Below are positions 1 to 6,188 of a DNA stretch of 6,188 bases, piece by piece. The notes beneath the pieces were generated by a model. It made no database searches. It worked only from the letters and a program-made list of their open reading frames with translations, and was not told where the DNA came from. The position numbers were made by a program, and so were the translations under genes. The stretch is from Patescibacteria group bacterium (GTDB lineage Bacteria; Patescibacteriota; Patescibacteriia; S139-126). Location of the stretch: assembly GCA_015485755.1 (NCBI GenBank), contig WFTD01000106.1, positions 1-6,188 of the forward strand. Direction: 5' to 3'. Position 1 is the stretch's first letter. Every line of letters begins with the position of its first letter.

Positions 1-8
1 ATTTTTTT

Positions 9-3000
9 ATGAGTAATGTTTCCTTTCCTCAGTTAGAAGAAGAAATTCTTGCTTGGTGGGAAAAACACAAAATATTTAAAAAATCTTTAGACAAGGATTC
101 TCCGCAAGGTGAATTTGTTTTTTATGAAGGCCCTCCAACTGCTAATGGCAAGCCTGGAATCCACCATGTACTAGCACGTTCTTTTAAAGATTTGATTCCT
201 CGCTATAAAACTATGCAAGGGTATCATGTGAACCGTAAAGCTGGTTGGGATACCCATGGTTTGCCAGTGGAACTGGAAGTAGAAAAAGAATTGGGCATTT
301 CTGGCAAGCCGGATATTGAAAAATTTGGCATAGCTGAGTTTAACAAAAAATGCCGGCAATCAGTATGGCGCTATAAGAGCGAGTGGGAAAAATTGACACG
401 CAGGATGGGTTTTTGGATTGACTTGGATAATCCCTATATAACTTATGATAATGATTATATTGAAACATTATGGTGGATTATCAAGCAAACAAAAAGGCAA
501 GGATTTTTGTATTTGGGTTATAAGGTTGTGCCGCATTGTCCTCGTTGCGGCACGGCTCTTTCTTCCCATGAGGTTGCTCAGGGTTATAAAAATGTGAGCG
601 ACAGGTCTGTTTATGTAAAATTTAAAGTTGTTAGAGGCAATGAAAAAGTCAAAGAGGGTGATTATATCCTTTCTTGGACAACAACTCCTTGGACACTGCC
701 GGGTAATGTAGCTCTGGCAGTTGGGGAAAGATTTAGATATGTTAGGGCAAGATTGGAGTCGGGTGATATTTTTGTTTTGGCCAAAGATAGGCTAGAAGTG
801 TTGTCAGGCCAATATGAAATTTTAGATGAGTTTTTCGGGTCAAATATTATCGGCATTGAGTATCAACCTTTATTTCCAGGGGCTATTCCTATGTCGGTAG
901 ATGGGTTTAGCCATGCTTTTAAAGTGTATGGAGCTGATTTTGTCACGACTGATGATGGCACTGGCGTTGTGCATACAGCGGTTATGTATGGAGAAGATGA
1001 TTATCAATTGGGAGAAAAGGTGGGACTGCCTCGTTACCATACTGTTACAGAAGAGGGCGAATTTGATTTTTCTGGCAGCGCTGCCAAAGATAAGAGTGAT
1101 GGTATTTTGGCTCAACTTCAAGGAAAGTTTGTTAAAGACAAAGAGACAGAGGATTTAATTTTACGGTATCTGCAGGATAACAATTATCTTTATTCGGTCC
1201 AAGATTATTTACATGATTATCCTTTTTGTTGGCGTTGCGATACGCCTTTGCTTTATTATGCCAAAAATTCGTGGTTCATTCGTATGTCAGAATTGAGAAA
1301 TGAATTAAAGCGTAATAATGAAGAAATAAATTGGGTTCCAGATCATATTAAGCACGGTCGGTTTGGGGAATGGCTTGAGGGAGTAAAAGATTGGGCTATC
1401 TCTAGAGAGAGGTTTTGGGGAACGCCTTTACCGGTTTGGCATTGTCAAGAGTGCAAACAGCAAACAGTTATTGGTTCCAGACAGGAATTATTTGAAAACT
1501 CAGACGGCCAGTTGACGCGCTTAATTTTAATCCGGCATGGCGAAGCAGAGAGTAATGTCAAAAATATACACTATTCAGGATTGGATAAGTACGGTTTGAC
1601 GCCAGTAGGCGAAAAGCAAGCGGAAATGTATGGCCATTTGTTAAGAGATGAGGCGATTGATGTATTTTATAGCTCGCCGGTGCTTAGAACAAAACAAACA
1701 GCTGAGATAGTTAGCGGCAAGATTGGAGTTGAGGTAATTTATTCTGACCTTTTGAAAGAGAGAAATTTGGGAGACTGGGAGGAGATTGATTTGGGCAAGT
1801 TGGGCAAAGACGATCCGCGATTTATAAAATTTAGACAAATGCGCCAACAGGGCGATGTGGCTGCTTTTGATTTTACCCCGCCGCAAGGAGAATCTCTCAA
1901 TCAGATAAAAGAAAAGATTGAAACTTGGCTGGCAGAAGTTATTGATAAGCACCAAGGTAAGACAGTTTTGGTGTGTACTCATGAGGCCATTATTTCATTT
2001 ATTATTTCATTGGTAAAACAATACTCTCCCCAAGAGACGCTATCTGTACTCAATAGAGAGGTTATTGAGGTAGGAGGGCGGCCTTTGTTCTTTTATTTAA
2101 ATAAAAATGGGGTAGAGCTTGATTTGCACCGTCCTGATATTGATGAAATTGGAGTTATTTGCAGCAGTTGCGGTCGGATAATGCATAGGGATCCGGCTGT
2201 TCTTGATTGTTGGTTTGATTCTGGCAGTATGCCTTTTGCCCAAATTCATTATCCCTTTGCTAAAGAGTATTTAAGGTCACCAAGAGATGATGATAGCACC
2301 ATTCCAGCCTTGAAGGAAGATTATTTTCCCGCTGATTTTATTTGTGAGGCAATTGATCAAACTCGCGGTTGGTTCTATACCTTATTAGCTGTTTCTACTT
2401 TATTGAAGCAGGGCACAGCTTATCGTAATGTTATTTGTTTGGGTCATGTTAATGATAAGGAAGGTAAAAAAATGTCAAAGAGTAAAGGTAATGTTGTTGA
2501 CCCTTGGGATGTTATAAATAAGTATGGAGTTGACGCTTTGCGCTTCCATTTTTATACGGTTAACCAACCGGGAGAGCCGAAAAATTTTGACCCCCAGCAA
2601 GTAGAGGATGTTCTCAAGAAAAATTTTATCGTTTTATGGAATGTGTTGAGTTTTTATAAGATGTATAGTCGTGATTCTATTGCTTTGCCAGAGTCATCTT
2701 CTCATGTTTTGGACAGATGGATTTTGGCTAAATTAGACCAACTGATTGAGAAGGTGACGGCTAGTTTGGATGCTTATGATATTACTAGCGCTGCTCGTTT
2801 GATTTCAACTTTTATCAATGATTTGTCTACTTGGTATTTACGCCGATCTAGGCAGAGATTTAAGCAAACTGACACTAGGCCAGAGGCAGTTGTTACTTTG
2901 AGCCGTGTTTTATTGTCTTTATCAAAGGTTATGGCGCCATTTATTCCTTTTACAGCTGAGAAACTCTATCAAGAATTAAAAAGTCGGGACAATATTTTTG

Positions 3001-3557
3001 TTGGCTACACCTTCAGAGAATCTGTCCACTTGGAAGATTGGCCGGAAGCATCACTTGCGCCAGACAGGCAGGTACTTGATCAAATGGAGAGAGTCAGGAA
3101 GATAGTAGAGCAAGCTCTAGCAAAAAGAGCTGAGGCTGGCATTAAGATAAGGCAGCCTGTGGCTCGTTTACAAATTACTGAGAAATTGCCAGATGATTTG
3201 CTAGAAATTATCAAAGAAGAAGTAAATGTCAAAGAAATTACTGTTGGTGATGAGTTTACTCTTGATACCAATTTAACAGAAGATTTAATCAGAGAAGGAG
3301 CAATGAGAGAATTGGTCCGCCATATCAATGATTTGCGCAAACGAACCGGTTTAACCATTAACGACAAAATCAAATTGGAACTGTCCGGAGGAGATGATGA
3401 ATTTCTGGCGAAAGTAATTGAGGAATTCAATGACACTATAAAAGATAGCGTATTGGCAAATGAGATTGTTATTGTTCCTCAATTGTCTGCGGAAGTAAAA
3501 AAAGAAATTAAAATAAACAATAATAGCTATGAGATTGGCATAATTAAGCAAGAGTAG
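9..3557 (+). CDS. ileS: Isoleucyl-tRNA synthetase, type 2, with an inserted histidine phosphatase domain
   Basis: Cytoplasmic class I enzyme that charges tRNA-Ile with isoleucine using ATP and edits misactivated valine. Seen in order: the class I signature as GIHH (residues 50-53) after GPPTANGKP; GWDTHGLPVE (about 79-88); CPRC knuckle (C177/C180); CP1 editing domain with TTTPWTLP (224-231) and GTGVVH...GEDDY (D330/D331); CWRC (C407/C410); ISRERFWGTPLP; CQEC (C479/C482); a phosphatase-like insert (about 502-697); DLHRPDIDE (from 705); CSSC (C718/C721); LDCWFDSGS; KMSKS (821-825); a helical anticodon-binding domain around TWYLRRSRQRF (W942); and a C-terminal tail of the kind found in type 2 IleRS. 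At 1182 aa it exceeds the usual roughly 1030-1050 aa because of the insert; without it the enzyme would be about 985 aa. The ATG at 9 gives the expected N-terminus (SFPQLEEEIL). Only eight bases precede it, T-rich, so no ribosome binding site can be judged. recO follows after one base. The IleRS assignment, rather than ValRS or LeuRS, rests on the GWDTHGLPVE and DCWFDSGSMPFAQ contexts and is near certain. Confidence 0.98.
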   Translation: MSNVSFPQLEEEILAWWEKHKIFKKSLDKDSPQGEFVFYEGPPTANGKPGIHHVLARSFKDLIPRYKTMQGYHVNRKAGWDTHGLPVELEVEKELGISGKPDIEKFGIAEFNKKCRQSVWRYKSEWEKLTRRMGFWIDLDNPYITYDNDYIETLWWIIKQTKRQGFLYLGYKVVPHCPRCGTALSSHEVAQGYKNVSDRSVYVKFKVVRGNEKVKEGDYILSWTTTPWTLPGNVALAVGERFRYVRARLESGDIFVLAKDRLEVLSGQYEILDEFFGSNIIGIEYQPLFPGAIPMSVDGFSHAFKVYGADFVTTDDGTGVVHTAVMYGEDDYQLGEKVGLPRYHTVTEEGEFDFSGSAAKDKSDGILAQLQGKFVKDKETEDLILRYLQDNNYLYSVQDYLHDYPFCWRCDTPLLYYAKNSWFIRMSELRNELKRNNEEINWVPDHIKHGRFGEWLEGVKDWAISRERFWGTPLPVWHCQECKQQTVIGSRQELFENSDGQLTRLILIRHGEAESNVKNIHYSGLDKYGLTPVGEKQAEMYGHLLRDEAIDVFYSSPVLRTKQTAEIVSGKIGVEVIYSDLLKERNLGDWEEIDLGKLGKDDPRFIKFRQMRQQGDVAAFDFTPPQGESLNQIKEKIETWLAEVIDKHQGKTVLVCTHEAIISFIISLVKQYSPQETLSVLNREVIEVGGRPLFFYLNKNGVELDLHRPDIDEIGVICSSCGRIMHRDPAVLDCWFDSGSMPFAQIHYPFAKEYLRSPRDDDSTIPALKEDYFPADFICEAIDQTRGWFYTLLAVSTLLKQGTAYRNVICLGHVNDKEGKKMSKSKGNVVDPWDVINKYGVDALRFHFYTVNQPGEPKNFDPQQVEDVLKKNFIVLWNVLSFYKMYSRDSIALPESSSHVLDRWILAKLDQLIEKVTASLDAYDITSAARLISTFINDLSTWYLRRSRQRFKQTDTRPEAVVTLSRVLLSLSKVMAPFIPFTAEKLYQELKSRDNIFVGYTFRESVHLEDWPEASLAPDRQVLDQMERVRKIVEQALAKRAEAGIKIRQPVARLQITEKLPDDLLEIIKEEVNVKEITVGDEFTLDTNLTEDLIREGAMRELVRHINDLRKRTGLTINDKIKLELSGGDDEFLAKVIEEFNDTIKDSVLANEIVIVPQLSAEVKKEIKINNNSYEIGIIKQE
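156..167 (+). other. Swapped class I signature motif GIHH in IleRS
   Basis: Codons gga-atc-cac-cat encode G50-I51-H52-H53 where class I synthetases normally carry HIGH. The first and third positions are exchanged (HxGH to GxHH). The flanks (GPPTANGKP before, VLARSFKD after) align without gaps to other type 2 IleRS enzymes, so this is the true ATP-binding signature and not a misplaced match. Published work on type 2 IleRS links the GxHH form to very strong mupirocin resistance with catalysis retained. That this protein behaves the same way is inference. Confidence 0.93.
1512..2099 (+). other. Histidine phosphatase (PGM/SixA-like) domain inserted within IleRS
   Basis: Residues about 502-697 of the synthetase read as a full branch-1 histidine phosphatase. 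The domain opens with a beta strand and RHGE signature (LILIRHGEAESN; R509, nucleophile H510). It continues with LTPVGEKQAE, the SSPVLRTKQTAE motif (phosphate-binding R560), KERNLGDWEE (probable acid E584), a cap-like stretch ending in PPQGESLNQI, and VLVCTHEAII with the second catalytic His658. Known family chemistry is phosphoryl transfer to H510 with E584 as proton donor; the substrate cannot be read from sequence. It lies in frame, without stop or frameshift, between the C479/C482 and C718/C721 knuckles. Base composition and codon choice look like the rest of the gene, so there is no sign of recent acquisition. Boundaries are accurate to roughly ten residues. Confidence 0.93.
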
Positions 3558-3558
3558 A

Positions 3559-4302
3559 ATGACTGATATTTATCAAGGAGTTGTATTGAGCCAGCGTTAT
3601 TTTCGCGAATCTGATTTGGTTGTGGTTATTTATACTTTAGAGAAAGGAAAAATAGAATTGGTTGTTAGAGGGGGTAAAAAAATTTTGTCCAAGTTAAGAG
3701 GAGGAGTAGAGCTTATGAATTGGGTTGAGATTATGATGGCTCCAGGAAAAAATTTTTCTTATTTGGCTTCAGTCAATCTTTTATCTAGCTGGCCCCATCT
3801 TAGGACTGATCTATCTCGTTTGTCATTGGGGTTGTCAACGGTAGAGTTACTTGACAAGATAACAGTGGAGATGAGTGAAAAAGATAATATTTATTATTTG
3901 TTATTAGAATGGTTGCGTTGGTTAAATAGTTCTGATTATCAGCCAGTGGTTGGATATGTTAGTTTTTATTATTTAGCGTTAAAATGGCTGTCTTTACTGG
4001 GATATGGTTTACCTGGAAGTAAGTGCACAAGTTGCTCCAATAATCTTGGTCCGCTTGAGTTTTATTTAAGCTCCCGGGGATTGTTCTGCCACAAATGCAG
4101 CCGCAGCGGTATGGTAAAAATGCCCTTATCATCCCTTGTAAGATTGCAGAAGTTAGATAGGGCTAATTCTATTTCATCCATAGTAGAATTAGTCAACAAA
4201 ACAGAGTTAGAATTAAATAAAGAAAGTGTTATTTTGAGCAAAGTTTGGCTGCAGAGTATAATTGATGGCGAGTTGCAAGCAATAGCTTTATTTAATAAAT
4301 AG
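3559..4302 (+). CDS. recO: DNA repair protein RecO
   Basis: RecO works with RecR (and RecF) to load RecA onto SSB-coated single-stranded DNA and to anneal strands during gap repair and recombination, in the cytoplasm. The 247-residue length is typical. The N-terminus (YQGVVLSQRYFRESDLVVVI, then GKIELVVRGGKK) is the characteristic RecO OB-fold, about residues 1-80, with the basic RGGKK loop probably touching DNA. A helical C-terminal domain follows, containing the zinc site C156-x2-C159 ... C177-x2-C180 in the usual position; this site is kept in many but not all RecO proteins. The ATG lies one base after the ileS stop. The only possible ribosome binding site is a weak AAGAG at 3550-3554, four bases from the start and inside the ileS coding end, so translation is probably coupled to ileS. 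The stop is TAG, and the next gene again begins one base later. Overall sequence is divergent, but the N-terminal pattern plus the zinc site make the call secure. Confidence 0.93.
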   Translation: MTDIYQGVVLSQRYFRESDLVVVIYTLEKGKIELVVRGGKKILSKLRGGVELMNWVEIMMAPGKNFSYLASVNLLSSWPHLRTDLSRLSLGLSTVELLDKITVEMSEKDNIYYLLLEWLRWLNSSDYQPVVGYVSFYYLALKWLSLLGYGLPGSKCTSCSNNLGPLEFYLSSRGLFCHKCSRSGMVKMPLSSLVRLQKLDRANSISSIVELVNKTELELNKESVILSKVWLQSIIDGELQAIALFNK

Positions 4303-4303
4303 T

Positions 4304-6188
4304 ATGAGGCCAATAAGAAGTTGGCGGCAGCTTCACCACCGCAGAAAAAATAGAATAGTTTCTTGGTTAAAAAATATTTTTTTATCAAGACGCAAAACAA
4401 TTGACAAGCCTGCTGATAGACATCGGCAAAACGAAGAACATGCTTTTAAATTTGATAACAGTGAAGATATGGCAAAAAAAACTACCAACAAAAGAAAGCC
4501 GACCGCGCCTATAACCAGACCAGTGCGTAAACAACCAACCTCTTATAAGGGGGGTGGGGGTGGTTGGATGTGGTTTGTTAGCGGTATTCTATTGCTATTG
4601 TCAGCGGCGCTGATATTTGGGGCTTGGCGCTTTGCTACTAGTAAGAACCAAACATCTGAAGATTTGCTATTAGAAATAGAAGGTCCACAGCAGGTAGCAA
4701 TTGGCGAGGAGGTTGAATTTGTGGTCAATTACCAAAATGTATCTAACCTTACTTTGCGTAATTTAGAGCTTACTTTAAAATATCCTTTGGGTCTTAAAAT
4801 AATTTCGGTTGAGCCCGCTGCCAGTAACGCCTTGCAAACAATCTGGCAATTAGGAGATTTGGCTCCAGGCGCTCAGGGTAAAGTTGTTATTCGTGGTCAA
4901 ATTTTTGTTGATGAGCCTCAATCTGACAATTTGAGCGCCTCTTTATTGTATCAGCCGCAAAATTTTTCTTCTGATTTTATCAAACAAGCCAGCCATTCTT
5001 TGCAGATTGGCGAGCCATTGTTTGAACTGGATTTAGTTAGTCCGCAAGTTATTTTGCCTGACACTAAAACTGATTTTTCAATAAAATGGAAAAGACAGGG
5101 GGAGGTTGAAGGAAATAATATTTATTTGCAGTTGTTAACCGGCAAAGATTTTACCCTATCCATTCAAGGTGGCAATTTGCCTAGTATTATTGAGAAAGAT
5201 CAGAATAAAATTTATGAGTGGAAGATTGATAGCGGCAAGGTTCAGTCTGATTTTGATTTTTCAGGTAAGTTTTCTGCTGAAAGCAAAGGAGAAAAGATAT
5301 TCAAATTGAGAGTGATAAAGAGAAACGGAGTTGATGATAAAGTGTTGCAAGAAAAGGAGTTTAATTTGTTTATTAGCGCTGAAGAAATTTTGCTTGATTT
5401 TTCTCTAAATGATGACAATCCCGATCAACTGCCGCCTGGCGCTGATTTGACTTATGTTGTTTTTATAAAAAATACCTCAGGTCAAACTTTGCGCAACTTG
5501 GCAGTAAGCGTGCAACTGTCTCCTGCTGTTATTGATTGGAGCTTTTTGCAAACGCCAAGCGAGCCCAAAATTACAGACAAAGGGGAAATAATTATTCTGC
5601 CCGACAAGTTGCCAGCTTTGCAGGAATTGACCCAGGGAGAAGAAATAGAGCTTACTATTAAGACAAAGTTAAAATCAAACATTAGTTTGCCAGCCAAATT
5701 AAAATCAAGCGCGATGGTTGAGATTGGCTCTGTAGGTGAGGAGGAGCAGGACAATTTAACTTTTTCTTCACCGGTTATTATTACTACAATTGCTAGCCCA
5801 GTTAATTTTGATGCCCAGGCATTTTATTTTGATGATGAAGGCGTTAAGATAGGCAGCGGCGCTTGGCCGCCGCAGGTAGGTCAAAGCACAGAGATGGTGG
5901 TAAAATGGTTTATGAGGCCGCGTGACAAATCGTTAAATAATATTAAAGTAGAAGCTGTTTTACCGGTAGGAATAGTATGGTTGGGGCCTGATAAAGTTGA
6001 TCAAGGCAGTTTGTTTTACAACAATTCAACTAGAAAAGTTGTTTGGCAAATAAATTCTCTCACTCCAACCAGCCATGATATAGTCGCATCTTTTCGCATT
6101 GCTTTCACCCCAACCAACGACCAAGTTGGCAGAGTTGTTAAGATTTTGTCAGAATCAATTTTTACAGCCCAAGCAGACAGTGGCAATA
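4304..6188 (+). CDS. Single-pass membrane protein with tandem extracellular beta-sandwich-like domains (3' end missing)
   Basis: I do not recognise a named family. The frame is open for 628 codons to the window edge, so the C-terminus is missing. Residues 1-82 are hydrophilic and strongly basic (starting MRPIRSWRQLHHRRKN) and look disordered. A Gly5 stretch (83-87) leads into one hydrophobic helix (about 88-108, WMWFVSGILLLLSAALIFGA). Under the positive-inside rule this gives N-terminus inside and the rest outside. From about residue 124 the chain is beta-rich, with at least four units beginning near 124, 240, 362 and 500. They resemble DUF11/CARDB-like adhesive or structural Ig-like folds, with motifs such as TLRNL (150-154 and 395-399) and a W-containing strand (W181, W306, W581). 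No catalytic motif, signal peptidase site or sortase motif is visible. I chose the ATG at 4304 because it sits one base after the recO stop, repeating the ileS-recO spacing; no Shine-Dalgarno sequence precedes it. An in-frame ATG at 4469 (MAKKTTNKRK) is an alternative that would keep the membrane helix. Likely role: cell-surface structural, adhesion or scaffold protein (inference). Confidence 0.85.
   Translation, partial: MRPIRSWRQLHHRRKNRIVSWLKNIFLSRRKTIDKPADRHRQNEEHAFKFDNSEDMAKKTTNKRKPTAPITRPVRKQPTSYKGGGGGWMWFVSGILLLLSAALIFGAWRFATSKNQTSEDLLLEIEGPQQVAIGEEVEFVVNYQNVSNLTLRNLELTLKYPLGLKIISVEPAASNALQTIWQLGDLAPGAQGKVVIRGQIFVDEPQSDNLSASLLYQPQNFSSDFIKQASHSLQIGEPLFELDLVSPQVILPDTKTDFSIKWKRQGEVEGNNIYLQLLTGKDFTLSIQGGNLPSIIEKDQNKIYEWKIDSGKVQSDFDFSGKFSAESKGEKIFKLRVIKRNGVDDKVLQEKEFNLFISAEEILLDFSLNDDNPDQLPPGADLTYVVFIKNTSGQTLRNLAVSVQLSPAVIDWSFLQTPSEPKITDKGEIIILPDKLPALQELTQGEEIELTIKTKLKSNISLPAKLKSSAMVEIGSVGEEEQDNLTFSSPVIITTIASPVNFDAQAFYFDDEGVKIGSGAWPPQVGQSTEMVVKWFMRPRDKSLNNIKVEAVLPVGIVWLGPDKVDQGSLFYNNSTRKVVWQINSLTPTSHDIVASFRIAFTPTNDQVGRVVKILSESIFTAQADSGN
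4549..4567 (+). other. G-rich tract encoding the Gly5 linker
   Basis: In otherwise AT-rich DNA this stretch has G-runs of 6, 5, 2, 2 and 2 separated by single or double T. It encodes G83-G87 and the first Trp of the membrane helix. The G6 and G5 runs could slip during replication, and the run pattern could allow a two-tier G-quadruplex in DNA or mRNA. Neither is shown by the sequence alone; it may only be a glycine hinge written with GGG/GGT codons. Confidence 0.5.
4673..6188 (+). repeat. Diverged tandem beta-sandwich-like domains in the surface protein
   Basis: At least four units of roughly 115-140 residues follow one another at about residues 124-239, 240-361, 362-499 and 500 to the window end. 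Units 1 and 3 share the order: (I/P)G(E/A), then a (V/I)xN(V/T)S turn, then TLRNL and an alternating beta strand ending in P. Units 1, 2 and 4 share a strand with Trp (IWQLGDLAPG, YEWKIDSG, VWQINSLTP) typical of DUF11-like folds. Protein-level similarity is weak and no DNA-level repeat is visible, so these are old duplications or only the same fold. Unit boundaries are approximate. Confidence 0.5.

Noticed and set aside
1..8. T-run before the ileS start as the tail of an upstream terminator
   Set aside because: Only eight bases are available and no stem can be seen, so nothing can be claimed.
901..1158. Open frame of 85 codons on the + strand inside ileS in another frame
   Set aside because: It overlaps the conserved editing domain in a shifted frame, and its translation shows no domain-like pattern.
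1641..1982. Open frame of 113 codons on the - strand opposite the phosphatase segment
   Set aside because: It has no recognisable motif and low-complexity composition, and it lies wholly antisense to well-conserved coding sequence. The other reverse-strand frames (for example 870-1121, 3080-3436, 4062-4400 and 5482-5754) are rejected for the same reason.
1512..2099. The phosphatase segment as a separate overlapping gene or an assembly chimera
   Set aside because: It is in frame with the synthetase on both sides, with no stop or frameshift, and the synthetase motifs resume cleanly after it. The only start candidate just upstream is a TTG at 1512 without a ribosome binding site. The next in-frame ATG (about 1626) lies after the RHGE motif and would lose it.
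4369..4383. A perfect AT palindrome (A6-TA-T6) that could be a terminator or promoter element after recO
   Set aside because: The stem has no G or C, so it is a poor terminator, and it falls inside the open frame starting at 4304, where it encodes Lys-Asn-Ile-Phe. AT-rich coding DNA gives such matches by chance.
9..6188. Alternative genetic code (TGA read as Gly or Trp)
   Set aside because: No in-frame TGA occurs in the three genes, tryptophan is encoded by TGG, and both visible stops are TAG, which fits the standard bacterial code.

Overview
The window looks like a piece of an uncultivated bacterial genome, most likely from the Candidate Phyla Radiation (Patescibacteria, Parcubacteria-like). 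This is inferred from the AT-rich DNA, the near-absence of Shine-Dalgarno sequences, the tight packing, the type of isoleucyl-tRNA synthetase, and a large single-pass surface protein of unknown function. The three reading frames hold about 2,050 codons with no internal TGA, so the TGA=Gly code of Gracilibacteria/Absconditabacteria is not in use.

Layout, all on the + strand. (1) 9-3557 encodes a complete isoleucyl-tRNA synthetase of the bacterial type 2 (eukaryote-like) class. (2) 3559-4302 encodes the recombination mediator RecO with its four-cysteine zinc site. (3) 4304-6188 encodes a membrane-anchored protein that runs off the window: a basic cytoplasmic tail, a Gly5 stretch, one membrane helix, then at least four beta-rich extracellular domains. 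The genes are separated by exactly one base at both junctions, so they probably form one transcript with coupled translation. No tRNA, rRNA, CRISPR array, mobile element or convincing terminator is visible. No stretch of more than 8 bases lies outside a gene.

The most notable item is inside the synthetase. About 195-200 residues that look like an intact histidine phosphatase (phosphoglycerate mutase/SixA superfamily) are inserted in frame between the two CxxC knuckles of a zinc-binding module. All the expected catalytic residues are present: R509, H510, R560, E584 and H658. The same protein carries the swapped class I signature GIHH in place of HIGH, the variant linked to very high mupirocin resistance in type 2 IleRS enzymes.

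The first two genes are housekeeping functions (translation and RecFOR repair). The third is a surface protein with no obvious functional tie to them, so the cluster probably reflects genome compaction rather than one pathway.
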